Below, piece after piece: positions 20,290 to 33,277 of a DNA stretch of 64,000 nt (the first letter of the stretch is position 1; each line of letters starts with the position of its first letter). Position numbers and translations under genes: made by a program. This DNA comes from Rhodococcus sp. B7740 (GTDB lineage Bacteria; Actinomycetota; Actinomycetes; Mycobacteriales; Mycobacteriaceae), in the NCBI RefSeq assembly GCF_000954115.1, contig NZ_CP010797.1, positions 1,116,001 to 1,180,000 of the forward strand, written 5' to 3'. The notes below the pieces were generated by a model. The model was not told the origin of the DNA, ran no database searches, and worked only from the letters and a program-made list of their open reading frames with translations.

Positions 20290-21117
20290 GTGTGTTCCTC
20301 AAGCGCAAGTCTCGCCCTGTGGGCCGGTTCCTGGCTGGCCGGTGCCAGCTCGCCCGACGACGTCATCGACGCCATGTACGAGTGGGCACCGATGCATCTG
20401 GTGGGTGCAGGCGATGCGGACGCGGCAGTGAATTTCGGGCTCGAGCATCCCGGCTACGCCGATGGAATCGCGAGCCTGCTGCACGCGATCAGGGCGGCTG
20501 CAACAGCATCGACTCCCGAGGCCGGCGACGATCGAGTCAAACTCGTTCTGCCTGCCCCCGGCGCAGTGACCGGACTGCCCGCGAACACGGATTTCTCGCG
20601 TGCCGCCCTGAACGCGGGGCAGGCCGTGATCGTCGGGACCTCGGGCAACGCCGGCATCGGTGTGGTGCCCGTCGTGGAGGGACCGGATGTGTTGCGCTGG
20701 ACCGTGTACTCGATCGTCGTCCCCGAGCACGGTCATCGAGATCAGGGGTTGGGTGAGGCCGAGTACGAAATGCGTGAGGCCGTGCGCGGCGCAGCGGACG
20801 CGCTCGCGCAGATGCAGTCGCTACCCAGGCGCACCCTCGACACCGATCCGCGCACCCGTATCGCCGCACTGATCGCCGACGCGGCACGGCATCGCTACCC
20901 GGCGGAGATGTCCGACAGAGCGTTCCGCGTCCTCGAATCGGCAGATCGGGTCGCCGCCATTCTGACGGTCGCGGCGGGATCGGCTCCGTCGGAGGCACCG
21001 ACCGCGTCGGCAGCCGCGGCACGTGAAGAACTCGTTCGACCGCTGTGGGCTGCGGTGCGCACCGCGCGCACCATTGCGGTCGCGACGAGCATCGAAGCGG
21101 CGATGCACTCCGCCTGA
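20290..21117 (+). CDS. Conserved hypothetical protein (positional equivalent of Rv1486c)
   Basis: A 275-residue soluble, Ala-rich protein with no motif I can assign. It occupies the position of Rv1486c, convergent with the ferrochelatase gene. The GTG start follows TATGCT (20276-20281) by 8 bases. The divergent DUF3097 promoter lies back to back, only about 40 bases away. No signal peptide or transmembrane helix is evident. Confidence 0.75.
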   Translation: MCSSSASLALWAGSWLAGASSPDDVIDAMYEWAPMHLVGAGDADAAVNFGLEHPGYADGIASLLHAIRAAATASTPEAGDDRVKLVLPAPGAVTGLPANTDFSRAALNAGQAVIVGTSGNAGIGVVPVVEGPDVLRWTVYSIVVPEHGHRDQGLGEAEYEMREAVRGAADALAQMQSLPRRTLDTDPRTRIAALIADAARHRYPAEMSDRAFRVLESADRVAAILTVAAGSAPSEAPTASAAAAREELVRPLWAAVRTARTIAVATSIEAAMHSA

Positions 21118-21151
21118 CACCCCGTTGGACGCAGGTGCCGGGCGGACGCGT

Positions 21152-22237
21152 TCACGACGTGGCTGCGGGCCTGGAGGGCCGGGTGGGCTGCTCACAACAG
21201 CCGACGGCGCAGCGACTGCCGTCCAGCGTCGAACCGTAGCCGGGCACACTGCCGAGGCCGCGGCACCGTCCACCGACTCGGTATTCGTCCACGAGCTCGC
21301 GAATCATCTGCGGAAAACGCGCATCGGATCCGGGAGTACCTGCACGGGCGAAGGCCATTCCCAATTCACGGGCCTTCTCCTCCGCTTCGGTGTCCAGATC
21401 CCACACGACCTCGAGGTGGTCGGACACGAATCCGATCGGACACACGATGACGGCGTCGACGGACTTCTCCGACAGCGCTTCGAGGTGATCACAGATGTCT
21501 GGGTCGAGCCACGGCACCTGCGGAGGGCCGGAGCGGGATTGCCACACCAGGTCGTAGTCGTCGACGCCCGACGCGGCTGCGACGAGCCTCGATGCCTCGG
21601 CCACCTGACGGCTGTAGAGGTGACCGCCGTCCTGGGGCGGGCCCGCATTGGCGTCGGCGGCCGAGGGGATGGAGTGTGCGGTGAACACCAGACGTGCACC
21701 GGCGCGGTGCTGCTCGGGCAGTGAGGCTCGCGCCGATGCGACGGCGTCGCCGAACGCGTCGACCATCAGCGGGTGGTCGTAGTACTGCCGGATCTTGAGC
21801 AGATGCGGTGCATCGTCACCGACGGCGGCGCGGGCCCGGGCGATGTCCTCGTGGTACTGCCTGCATCCGGAGTATCCGCCCCACGCGGAGGTCGGGAAAA
21901 CGAGCGCGTTCCTGATTCCGTCCGACTTCATGGTCGCGACGGTGTCCTCGATCATCGGATGCCAGTTGCGGTTTCCGAAATAGATCGGCAGATCGACTCC
22001 GGCGGAATCGAATTCGCTGCGGAGCGCCTCGATGATGTCTCTGTTGAGTCGGTTGATCGGCGAGACTCCGCCGAAGTGCATGTAGTGCTCGACGACGGCG
22101 TCGAGCCGCTCGGGCGGCACTCCACGACCGCGAGTGACGTTCTCCAGGAACGGGCGTACGTCGGCGGGCTGTTCCGGCCCGCCGAACGAGAGCACCAACA
22201 ATGCGTCGAAGTCTCCAGGGGTGGTCATGTTTTCCAT
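21152..22237 (-). CDS. hemH: Ferrochelatase (coproporphyrin/protoporphyrin type)
   Basis: A 361-residue enzyme inserting Fe2+ into the porphyrin; actinobacteria use the coproporphyrin-dependent route, so coproporphyrin III is the likely substrate. Landmarks are [21 protein letters not shown] and FTAHSIP (catalytic His). Cys125 (GYSGCRQY) and C-terminal C325, C343, C347 and C348 could supply the [2Fe-2S] ligands found in mycobacterial ferrochelatase. I chose ATG 22237, preceded by a GGGGG run; ATG 22228 is possible. It is the third gene of fabG1-inhA-hemH, as in M. tuberculosis. Confidence 0.95.
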   Translation of the reverse strand: MENMTTPGDFDALLVLSFGGPEQPADVRPFLENVTRGRGVPPERLDAVVEHYMHFGGVSPINRLNRDIIEALRSEFDSAGVDLPIYFGNRNWHPMIEDTVATMKSDGIRNALVFPTSAWGGYSGCRQYHEDIARARAAVGDDAPHLLKIRQYYDHPLMVDAFGDAVASARASLPEQHRAGARLVFTAHSIPSAADANAGPPQDGGHLYSRQVAEASRLVAAASGVDDYDLVWQSRSGPPQVPWLDPDICDHLEALSEKSVDAVIVCPIGFVSDHLEVVWDLDTEAEEKARELGMAFARAGTPGSDARFPQMIRELVDEYRVGGRCRGLGSVPGYGSTLDGSRCAVGCCEQPTRPSRPAATS

Positions 22238-22328
22238 TGTGCCCCCGTCGCCGACCGGCCCCTGCGGGGGTCCGATCGGCGAACCAAACCTCTCGGCGGG
22301 CGCACGTGCGGGTACGCCCACCGCGGCA

Positions 22329-23153
22329 TCACATGTTCTCGGGCAGGTACGTGTTGTGGCTCGCACCGCCGTCGACGTACACGATGGATCCGGTGGTGCC
22401 GGGCAGCCAATCCGAGAGCAACGCGACGATGGACTTGGCGACGACGGTGGGGTCGTTGACATCCCAACCGATCGGGGCAGCACCGTCCCAGTAGACGTTG
22501 AGCTGGTTCATCTTTGCCGCGTCGTCCGTGGCCGTACCCGCGATGGCCTTGGCGGCGAGGGTCTTGATGGGGCCGGCAGCGACGAGGTTGGAGCGAATGC
22601 GCTTGGCGGCGCCCACTTCCCGGGCCACGTAGCGGTTGACCGATTCGAGAGCAGCCTTGGCCACGCCCATCCAGTTGTAGTACGGCATCGACGTACGAGG
22701 ATCGAAGTCCATTCCGACGATGGAGCCACCCTCGTTCATGACCGGCAGAACTGCACGCGCGAGCGATGCGTAGCTCCACGCCGAGATCTCGAATGCCTTC
22801 GCGGCGTCGGGGCCGGGGCCGTCGAGGAACGGCTTCGCGTCGGGGCCCATCAGGGTGCGGGGCGCGAATGCGATCGAGTGCAGAACCCCGTCGATACCTT
22901 CGGGCGCGACCTCGCGAACGCGGTCGGCCAACGCCGCCAGGTGCTCCTCGTTGGTGGCGTCGAGCTCGATCGCCGGCGGCACCTCCTTGGGCAGACGCTG
23001 TGCGATGCGGTCGATGAGCCGGAGCCGATCGAACCCGGTGATGATCACCTTGGCACCCTGCTCCTGCGCCATGGCCGCGGCGTGGAACGCGATCGAGGCA
23101 TCGGTGATGATGCCGGTGACGAGAATGGTCTTGCCTTCGAGCAATCCGCCCAT
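22329..23153 (-). CDS. inhA: Enoyl-ACP reductase (NADH), InhA
   Basis: A 274-residue SDR-type enoyl reductase of the FAS-II system that elongates mycolic acid precursors, and the isoniazid target in mycobacteria. The divergent nucleotide motif [17 protein letters not shown] (the Ser94 position is Ser) and the catalytic Tyr/Lys pair in [14 protein letters not shown] are present. An AAGGAAC Shine-Dalgarno precedes ATG 23153 by about 12 bases. It follows fabG1 after a 73-base gap that shows no clear promoter. Confidence 0.95.
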   Translation of the reverse strand: MGGLLEGKTILVTGIITDASIAFHAAAMAQEQGAKVIITGFDRLRLIDRIAQRLPKEVPPAIELDATNEEHLAALADRVREVAPEGIDGVLHSIAFAPRTLMGPDAKPFLDGPGPDAAKAFEISAWSYASLARAVLPVMNEGGSIVGMDFDPRTSMPYYNWMGVAKAALESVNRYVAREVGAAKRIRSNLVAAGPIKTLAAKAIAGTATDDAAKMNQLNVYWDGAAPIGWDVNDPTVVAKSIVALLSDWLPGTTGSIVYVDGGASHNTYLPENM

Positions 23154-23226
23154 AGTGCTGTGTTCCTTAGCTTTCGAAGATGAAATCGATGACGTCGAAC
23201 TGAAAAATACTGTGCAAGAACGGCTC

Positions 23227-24015
<789 letters not shown>

Positions 24016-25008
24016 TCACGGCAGACGTTGCCGCATCACCAACGCCGAACCGAGGCCGACCGATATGCAGAGAACACCGAGTATCAGCCACGGACGCGAC
24101 GCGTCGCCGCGGGTGATCTCGAACCCGATCTGTTCTTCGAGGGTGTCGTAGACGTCTCGGAGACCCTCGAGCGACGACGCGGAGAAGAAGCTGCCGCCGG
24201 ACAGGTTCGCGATCTCTCGCAACGACGGATCGTCGACCGGTACGGGGACGCGTTCGACGCCGTTCTCGTCCTCGATCTCGACCGAGCCGTAGCTGGTGCC
24301 GAACGAGATCGTGGAAATGGGCACGTTCTTGTCCTTGGCGGCACGCGCCGCGGTGTACCCGCCGCGCGGGTCGTCGAGGTTCTGCGGGACGGTCTGCTTA
24401 CCGTCCGAGAGCAGCACGATGCGCGCAGGCGGTGCCGCGTCGCCGCCGCCGAGGATGGCACCGAGAGTGTCGATGGACTGGAGCGAGATGAAGATCGCCT
24501 CGCCTGTGGCCGTTCGCTCGCTGAGCTGCAACTTGTCGATGGCGGACTTGGTGGCCTCGCGGTTGGCCGTTGGCGAGACCAGAACCGACGCCGTACCGGC
24601 GAACGCGACCAGTCCGAGATTGATGCCGGGTGTCAGACCGTCGGCGAAAGATTTCGCTGCTTCCTGCGCGGCGGCCAACCGAGTCGGCTCGACGTCCGTG
24701 GCCTCCATGGACAGTGACACGTCGATCACCAGCATGACCGTTGCCCGGTTCCGGGGCACGCGTTGATCGGCGGTGGGGCCTGCCAACGCGACGGTGAGGA
24801 ACATCAGGCCGACCAGAACGAGAGCCGTCGGCAGGTGCCGCAGCCGATTGGGCCGATCGGGTGCGACGGACTCGAGCAGCTCCATGTTGGAGAACCGCAG
24901 TACGTGCTTCTGCTTGCGCCGCTGGACCCAGACGTAGCCGACCGTCAGTGCGATGACGACGACGAGAAAGCCCAGCCACCACGGCGAGGCGAAATCGGTC
25001 AGGCTCAT
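24016..25008 (-). CDS. VWA domain-containing membrane protein
   Basis: A 330-residue protein with two N-terminal transmembrane helices (residues about 10-25 and 60-80) and one near the C-terminus. In between is a von Willebrand factor A domain with the MIDAS motif [10 protein letters not shown] and later LLSDGKQ. It corresponds to Rv1481 and to the BatA type of the MoxR-associated cluster. Its ATG overlaps the DUF58 stop (ATGA). It probably acts with MoxR in folding or metal loading of envelope complexes, which is an inference from the family. Confidence 0.9.
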   Translation of the reverse strand: MSLTDFASPWWLGFLVVVIALTVGYVWVQRRKQKHVLRFSNMELLESVAPDRPNRLRHLPTALVLVGLMFLTVALAGPTADQRVPRNRATVMLVIDVSLSMEATDVEPTRLAAAQEAAKSFADGLTPGINLGLVAFAGTASVLVSPTANREATKSAIDKLQLSERTATGEAIFISLQSIDTLGAILGGGDAAPPARIVLLSDGKQTVPQNLDDPRGGYTAARAAKDKNVPISTISFGTSYGSVEIEDENGVERVPVPVDDPSLREIANLSGGSFFSASSLEGLRDVYDTLEEQIGFEITRGDASRPWLILGVLCISVGLGSALVMRQRLP

Positions 25009-25994
25009 CGCGGCGCCCGCGCGGTGTTGGTGAATCCGGCCCCGATGGTGTGCCTGCGTGCGGTCACGAACCGTACGACGTCGGCGATCCAGTCACCGTC
25101 GGTACGGAGCGTCAATCGAGGTGCGCCGCACCGCCGCAGCGCCTTCTCCACGTCGTCGCGGTGTGCCGCGGCTGCGCGCGCGAAATCTGCCCGCAACCGC
25201 GGTGTCGTACTGAATTCGCGAGTACGACCGGATTCCGGATCGTGGAGAACGACGTCACCGACGTCGGGCAGTTCGAGATCACGTGGGTCGAGTACCTCGA
25301 CGGCCAAGACGTCGTGCCGCGCGGAGATGGCCCGGAGCGAGCGCTCCCAGTCGATCGGCCCGAGAAAGTCGCTGATCACCACTGCCATTCCACGGCGTCG
25401 TTCGGGGCGTCGCAACGCTTCGATGGCCGCGCGCAGGTCGCCGCGCACACCGTCGGCTGCAGCAGGAGTGGTGGCAATGGCGCGAAGCATCGACTGCGTG
25501 TGCACGCGGCCGCCCCGTGCCGGAATGCGGTTGGTGTCCGAACCTGTTGCCACCACCGCGCCGATTCGATTGCCGCCACCGCCGGACAGGTGCGTGATGG
25601 CAGCCGAGGCCGCGACCGCGAGGTCGCGCTTCTCGCACCCGGTGGTGCCGAAGTCCAGGCTGGCCGACAGATCGACCACGAGCCAGGTCTCCAGTTCGCG
25701 GTCGGCGACGGACTGCCGCACGTGCGGATGCGTCGTACGCGCGGTGACCGACCAGTCCATCTGGCGAACGTCGTCACCCGGCTGGTACTCCCTGGCATCG
25801 CCCGGCTCGGACCCCGGACCGGGTATCAATCCGAGATGGTCACCGTGCAACACCCCGTCCAGCCGTCGACGCACGGTCAGTTCCAGGGTCCGCAGCGCTG
25901 CGGCCAGCTTCGGATCACGCAGCTCACCCGAGCGGAACGACGGCGGCCGGGAAACGACGGCTCGGCCCGCGGAGGCGGTGTCGGGTCCGCTCAC
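25005..25994 (-). CDS. DUF58 domain-containing protein
   Basis: A 329-residue cytosolic protein with the DUF58 core [34 protein letters not shown] and a VWA-like second half ([13 protein letters not shown]). These proteins form part of MoxR-VWA chaperone-like modules (Rv1480 position). The GTG start overlaps the moxR stop and its own stop overlaps the VWA start, so all three are translationally coupled. Confidence 0.9.
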   Translation of the reverse strand: MSGPDTASAGRAVVSRPPSFRSGELRDPKLAAALRTLELTVRRRLDGVLHGDHLGLIPGPGSEPGDAREYQPGDDVRQMDWSVTARTTHPHVRQSVADRELETWLVVDLSASLDFGTTGCEKRDLAVAASAAITHLSGGGGNRIGAVVATGSDTNRIPARGGRVHTQSMLRAIATTPAAADGVRGDLRAAIEALRRPERRRGMAVVISDFLGPIDWERSLRAISARHDVLAVEVLDPRDLELPDVGDVVLHDPESGRTREFSTTPRLRADFARAAAAHRDDVEKALRRCGAPRLTLRTDGDWIADVVRFVTARRHTIGAGFTNTARAPR

Positions 25995-27331
25995 TGCCCC
26001 GGCGTACCGATCGATGATCCGTCACCGGACGGCTTCTGCAGAGACGGTGCGGGCTGGCCGTACTGCCCGGCTTGCGGATGGCTCTGGGGCCCTGGCTGCT
26101 GGGGACCCGGCTGCTGGGGCGCAGGCGGTTGGCCCTGGCCGGGAAACTGACCGGGTGCCGGGTACTGCCCCTGCGGCGGGTAGGGCCCCTGCGGCTGACG
26201 TCCGTCGAAGTGCTGCCCGGCCGGACCCCCTCCGTTGCTCTGCGGCACCGGTACCGCCTGCGGCGACACCTGCGGTAGACCGACGGTCTGCAGCACCCGG
26301 GAGATGACCGTCTCGGGGGTCACCTCGTCGGCCAGAGCGTCGTAGGAGAGCACGAGACGGTGCCGGAGCACGTCGGGAATGACTTCGAGAACGTCCTGAG
26401 GGACGACGTAGTCGCGACCACGGAGCAGAGCCAGTGCGCGGGAGGCCGCGATGATGCCGAGTGTCGCACGTGGCGATGCACCGTAGGCGATCCAGCTCGC
26501 CACGTCGTCCATCCCGAACTGCTCGGGCGTTCGGGTAGCAGCGATGACCCGCACCACGTAGTCGACGAGCGCGTGGTGCACGAACACCGAGCTGGCCAGA
26601 TTCTGCAGCCGAACCAACTCGGCCGGGTCGAGGATCTGCTTGGGCTCGGGGGCCTTGATGCCCATGCGGTAGACGATCTCGCGTTCCTCTTCGACCGTCG
26701 GGTAGTCGACGACGATCTTGAACAGGAACCTGTCTCGCTGAGCTTCGGGAAGGGGGTACACACCCTCGTTCTCGATGGGGTTCTGCGTGGCCATCACCAG
26801 GAACGGGTCGGGCATCGGGAACGTCTTGCCGCCGATGGTCACGTGCCGCTCCGCCATGACCTCGAGCAGTGCGGACTGAACCTTGGCCGGTGCACGGTTG
26901 ATCTCGTCGGCCAGCACGAAGTTGGCCACGACGGGTCCCAGTTCGGTGTCGAACTCCTCACGGCCCTGACGGTAGATCCGGGTGCCGACGAGGTCGGTGG
27001 GCACCAGGTCGGGAGTGAACTGAACTCGTGAGAACGAGCCACCCACCACCCGTGCGAAGGTCTCGACGGCGAGGGTCTTGGCGACACCGGGGACGCCCTC
27101 GAGCAACACGTGTCCGCGTGCGAGCAACCCCACCAGAATGCGCTCCACCAGTCGGTCCTGACCGACGATCACGCGCTTGACCTCGTACACGGCCTTCTCG
27201 AGAAGTTGGACGTCCTCGGCCAGGGCCGGACTGTCCACCCGCTTCGGCTCCGCACTCGGTGGATTCGGAGTCGCAGACTCGACTCGCGTCGACCCCTCGT
27301 CGTTCGAAATCCGGCCGTCACGTGATGTCAC
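25991..27331 (-). CDS. MoxR family AAA+ ATPase with Pro/Gln/Gly-rich tail
   Basis: A 446-residue AAA+ chaperone-type ATPase (Rv1479/MoxR1 position). Walker A is GVPGVAKT, Walker B is LADEIN and sensor 1 is ATQNPIENEG. The AAA+ part ends near residue 345. A roughly 90-residue low-complexity tail rich in Pro, Gln and Gly follows; the family core is about 330-350 residues. I use GTG 27331, although a TTG one codon earlier extends the frame. A 165-base gap with tandem repeats separates it from the RipA-like gene. Confidence 0.92.
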   Translation of the reverse strand: MTSRDGRISNDEGSTRVESATPNPPSAEPKRVDSPALAEDVQLLEKAVYEVKRVIVGQDRLVERILVGLLARGHVLLEGVPGVAKTLAVETFARVVGGSFSRVQFTPDLVPTDLVGTRIYRQGREEFDTELGPVVANFVLADEINRAPAKVQSALLEVMAERHVTIGGKTFPMPDPFLVMATQNPIENEGVYPLPEAQRDRFLFKIVVDYPTVEEEREIVYRMGIKAPEPKQILDPAELVRLQNLASSVFVHHALVDYVVRVIAATRTPEQFGMDDVASWIAYGASPRATLGIIAASRALALLRGRDYVVPQDVLEVIPDVLRHRLVLSYDALADEVTPETVISRVLQTVGLPQVSPQAVPVPQSNGGGPAGQHFDGRQPQGPYPPQGQYPAPGQFPGQGQPPAPQQPGPQQPGPQSHPQAGQYGQPAPSLQKPSGDGSSIGTPGQ

Positions 27332-27435
27332 CAAGAATTCACCGCTTTCAGTCGATCGTCGTCGGGCTCGTTTCGTACCGCCGCAATCAACTATTCCAGG
27401 TGATCGGTGTGTGCGCCGAAAGGCACCCCCGACGG

Positions 27436-27493
27436 GAAGCCGGAGTGGAGCCTGCGGAACGACTCGAGAAGCCGGAGTGGAGCCTGCGGAACG
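27436..27493. repeat. Two tandem copies of a 26-bp repeat
   Basis: Bases 27436-27461 and 27468-27493 are identical (each begins GAAGCCGGAG and ends CTGCGGAACG), with a 6-base spacer and a 32-base period. They lie 4 bases downstream of the RipA-like stop codon in the gap before moxR. No further copy is evident in the window. Confidence 0.85.
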
Positions 27494-27496
27494 CGG

Positions 27497-29023
27497 TCAG
27501 GACACCATGCGCACGGCGTACGGCGTCATTCCGCTGTAGCGAACGTCGGACACCTTCACCACCGAACCCGATTGCGGGGCTTCGAGCATCTTGCCGTCGC
27601 CGAGGTAGAGCGCGACGTGTTGGCTGGCGTTGGGTCCGTAGAAGATCATGTCGCCGCGCTTCATCTCCGAGGACGGCACCTGCTTACCGGCGGTGTATTG
27701 GTAGCCGGTGTAGTGCGGTAGCGAGATACCCAGTCCTGCGAAGGCGTAGATCATCAGCCCCGAGCAATCGAAGCCGACCTTGTTGTAGTCGCCGTAGCTG
27801 TCGGCGACTCCGCCGTCCCTGATGCCCTTGGTCGGTCCGTTCTCGTCGCCGCCGCCCCAGGAGTACGGCACACCGAGCTGGCTCATTCCGCGGTCGATCG
27901 CCAACTCGACAGCTGCGCTGCCGGTGACGGACGGGGTCGTGGAGGTCTTCGGTTTGGTGGGCGTCTTGGGCTTGGTGGGGGTGGTGGGCGTGGTCGTGGT
28001 CGAGCTGTCCGAGTCGGTCGACGCGCTCGTATCGTCGTCCACGTCCACGTCCACGTGCGAACGCTGGCCCTCGGCGATGGCGGCCGCGCGTTGCTGCGCC
28101 GCCAGGTTGGCCGACACTCGGGCAGCTGCCTGCACGGCAGCTTCCTTCGCTGCGGCCGTGGCGGCGGCGATGGCCGCGTCCTCGGCCGCCTTCTGCGCCT
28201 CCCAGTCGCCGTATGCGGCTCGCTGGTCCTGCAGACCGGCGACGTTGCTGCGGGCGGCATCGAGTTCGGTCTGCGCCGAGTCGCGCTCCGATTCGATCGT
28301 GGCCTTCCGGTCGGCCTCTGCCTGCAGCGCGGCCTGCGCCTCGGCGATGGCCTGCTCGGCCTCCGCCTTCTTCGCCTCTGCTTCCGAGGCGGCGGCGTCG
28401 GCTTGCTGCTTGGACTCACGCGCTGCCGAGTCGCGGTTCGCCTGCTCGGTACGGGCTCGCTGTAGGCCGTCGAGTACTGCGTTCTGACTGTTGGAGAGAA
28501 TTTTCAGGACCTGGGCGCGGTCCAGGACGTCGTCCGGTCCGCTGGATCCCAGGAACGACGCCATCGAGGCGACGCCCGAGCCCTGGGTGTAGCTCGATTT
28601 GGCGAACTCGTCGAACTTGGCCTGGGCCGCCTGGATCTGGGTGCCTGCGTCGGCGAGAGCCTGCTGTGCGGCACCGACGACCGCGGCGGCCACGTCGGCC
28701 GCGTCGCGCGCATTCTGCAGATCGACCAGGGCCTTGTTGACGCCTTCGCGCTTCGACGCGACCTCGTCGTCGAGTTGGGCGAGCTGCTGGTTGGCCGAGG
28801 CGATCGCGTCGATCAGTTGGCCGACTCGGCCGAGGCTCGAATCGACGGCGCTGCCCGCGGCGGCGATGTCGGTGTCCGAGGGGTTGGGCGGTGGCGGTGG
28901 TACCGCGGCGGCAACCCCGGGAAGGGTCGCCGTCAACGCGAGAACGAGGCCTGCGCCTACCAGAACGAATCGGGTACGGACGAGTGCACGGCGGTGAGTT
29001 CCGCGGACTTGACGTCGGCTCAC
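27497..29023 (-). CDS. ripA: Secreted NlpC/P60 peptidoglycan endopeptidase, RipA-like
   Basis: A 508-residue cell-separation hydrolase that cuts the D-Glu-mDAP bond in peptidoglycan. An Arg-rich signal peptide (TRFVLVGAGLVLALTATLPGVAAA) precedes a long Ala/Glu-rich coiled coil (about 50-310). A Ser/Thr/Pro linker (about 320-365) follows, then the NlpC/P60 domain with C420 (FDCSGL), H469 (SQHVALYLG) and E481. The GTG at 29023 is preferred over the ATG 24 bases upstream because GAGGGAG sits at the right distance. The coiled coil probably holds the enzyme inactive. It corresponds to Rv1477; a RipB copy is absent here. Confidence 0.92.
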   Translation of the reverse strand: MSRRQVRGTHRRALVRTRFVLVGAGLVLALTATLPGVAAAVPPPPPNPSDTDIAAAGSAVDSSLGRVGQLIDAIASANQQLAQLDDEVASKREGVNKALVDLQNARDAADVAAAVVGAAQQALADAGTQIQAAQAKFDEFAKSSYTQGSGVASMASFLGSSGPDDVLDRAQVLKILSNSQNAVLDGLQRARTEQANRDSAARESKQQADAAASEAEAKKAEAEQAIAEAQAALQAEADRKATIESERDSAQTELDAARSNVAGLQDQRAAYGDWEAQKAAEDAAIAAATAAAKEAAVQAAARVSANLAAQQRAAAIAEGQRSHVDVDVDDDTSASTDSDSSTTTTPTTPTKPKTPTKPKTSTTPSVTGSAAVELAIDRGMSQLGVPYSWGGGDENGPTKGIRDGGVADSYGDYNKVGFDCSGLMIYAFAGLGISLPHYTGYQYTAGKQVPSSEMKRGDMIFYGPNASQHVALYLGDGKMLEAPQSGSVVKVSDVRYSGMTPYAVRMVS

Positions 29024-29462
29024 AAATGTCTCCCTCGGGTCCGGCATTCACTCGGGTTCGCGTCGAACCGTCGTGCCGTCGGGAAGCTCTCCGTCCTCCA
29101 CCCCGATCGCAGGTGACGGTGAGCGCTCTCGCCGGGCAGGAAAGAAACACGCAGCGATACGACAGGTGCGAACCACGTCAGTCACACCCGAAGCAGTGGC
29201 CTCCCGAGTTCCCCACGGATGACAACCGCCTTCTGCGACACTCCTTCCCCAGCAGTGCCAATGGCACCGTACGACACTTCGCACCCTAAAGAAACTCCAG
29301 TCACAAATGACACATTGGTAATTTCACCAGGGACAACGCCGTGAACTCGGGGTTTACCGAAAACAATTTTTCCGACTTTTTCGGACGACCCGACGGTCAC
29401 CATCGGGACGGGGTCGAACGGGGCGAGCGTCGGTCGGTCGAACGACACTCCGACGCGCGTGT
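29024..29462 (-). promoter_or_regulatory. Long 5' leader of ripA, candidate riboswitch region
   Basis: No gene is seen in these 439 bases. On the minus strand there are stem-forming segments, including GGTTCG-ACG-CGAACC (29055-29069), and scattered motifs (GGGGAAC, GGGTGTGACTG, a GTGTCATTTGTGAC inverted repeat near 29300). Actinobacterial NlpC/P60 and rpf genes are frequently preceded by c-di-AMP (ydaO) riboswitches. The core of that motif is not convincingly present by eye, so this is a candidate only. Confidence 0.3.
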
Positions 29463-30005
29463 TCAGTCGGCGACGGACTCGCTGTGCGCGCGGTCGTTCG
29501 ACTCCGAACGCGAGCGATATCTGCGGACCTTGACGACAGCGGTCAGTGCCGCGACCGCGGCGACCACGACGACCAGGCCGCCCGTGAGCAGACCCCACGG
29601 TGTCTGATCCTCGACGAGGGTGTCGACGAAGTTGTCGGCCGCCACGACGTGGTTCCCGGTGTACGTGCGGTCCTGGCCTGCTTCGAGGGTCACCCGGCTG
29701 ATCGAGTCGCTGAACGTACCCACCTGCCCTGGGCTGAGCACGAGAACAGTCCCGCCCTCGCGTGCTCCGACAGCGGTTGCGAGGTCTCGAAGTTGCGAGT
29801 CGTGGCGAGGTTCGGTCGGCACGATGACGATGCTCAGATCGATGCCGTGGTCCTCGGCGCGCGCGACGGCCGCGGACAAACCGGCTTCCTCGTCGGCGGG
29901 GGCACTGACGCCGGACTCGCGGACCGTGGCGACGATGCTGTCGACGTCCAGACCTGCCGGTATATCGGTGGCAAGTGGGGAAACGGCGTGAATCGGCTCA
30001 GGCAT
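29463..30005 (-). CDS. Rv1476-family single-pass membrane protein
   Basis: A 180-residue protein. The N-terminal 130 residues form a TPM-like soluble domain (IVIVPTEPRHDSQLRDLATAVGAREGGTVLVLSP). One transmembrane helix (GLLTGGLVVVVAAVAALTAVV) comes next, then a basic cytosolic tail. It sits between acn and ripA exactly as Rv1476 does. The role is unknown. It is divergent from acn and precedes ripA after a 439-base gap. Confidence 0.85.
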   Translation of the reverse strand: MPEPIHAVSPLATDIPAGLDVDSIVATVRESGVSAPADEEAGLSAAVARAEDHGIDLSIVIVPTEPRHDSQLRDLATAVGAREGGTVLVLSPGQVGTFSDSISRVTLEAGQDRTYTGNHVVAADNFVDTLVEDQTPWGLLTGGLVVVVAAVAALTAVVKVRRYRSRSESNDRAHSESVAD

Positions 30006-30187
30006 CTCTCGTCCAGTCGGTAGGAACCAGTCGGCTCGAACCCTACGTCACCGCCACGTGCGAACCTGGTTGCCCCGCAGGTCCGGCTTCACTACTGAGG
30101 TCGCCCTTCATTGCGCAGCCGGGAGCACTGCGTGAGGATCGTCGTGTGGTTCGGTCCCTCCAGACCCACCGAGGACCCGACCGCAGG

Positions 30188-30216
30188 TTTTCACAGGACA
30201 AGCGTACTGTTAGACT
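30188..30216 (+). promoter_or_regulatory. acn promoter
   Basis: TTTTCA (30188-30193), a 17-base spacer and TAGACT (30211-30216) lie about 138 bases before the acn GTG, so the mRNA has a leader of about 130 bases. The spacer holds the AcnR-type operator. Confidence 0.6.
30194..30209. promoter_or_regulatory. AcnR operator
   Basis: CAGGAC-AAGC-GTACTG fits the Corynebacterium glutamicum AcnR site CAGNACnnncGTACTG at every specified base. It lies between the -35 and -10 boxes, the same place as in C. glutamicum. The acnR gene is immediately downstream of acn, so the autoregulatory unit is complete. Confidence 0.8.
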
Positions 30217-30353
30217 TCCATCGAGACACCGACCGTGCGTCCGCCCCGAACTCTCGCTACCGAGATTCGAGGCCGAGGCCCGCAGTCGGCGCCTCGCTTC
30301 AACCGTCGACACAGCCCCGTCGGCGGTGTGCCTCATAGACGAGTGGAGCTGAA

Positions 30354-33164
<2,811 letters not shown>

Positions 33165-33191
33165 GTGCGCGTCGTCTGACGTACGCCTCGA

Positions 33192-33239
33192 ACGGCGATG
33201 GGCCCGGAACCGACAACGTGTTTCCGGGCCCATCGCCGT
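33192..33239 (+). terminator. Strong hairpin between acn and acnR
   Basis: Perfect 18-bp GC-rich arms (33192-33209 and 33222-33239) enclose a 12-base loop 28 bases after the acn stop. There is no T-run. It should reduce read-through into acnR, helping keep repressor levels low relative to aconitase. Confidence 0.8.
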
Positions 33240-33277
33240 CTCGGTCGAGGCCCTCATCGAAAGTAGGAAACCCACAC

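Noticed and set aside
27436..27493. CRISPR array
   Set aside because: Only two repeats with a 6-base spacer and no cas genes; this is a simple tandem duplication.
29024..29047. ATG start of the RipA-like protein 24 bases upstream
   Set aside because: GAGGGAG lies inside this stretch at the right distance for GTG 29023, and the signal peptide is complete without it.
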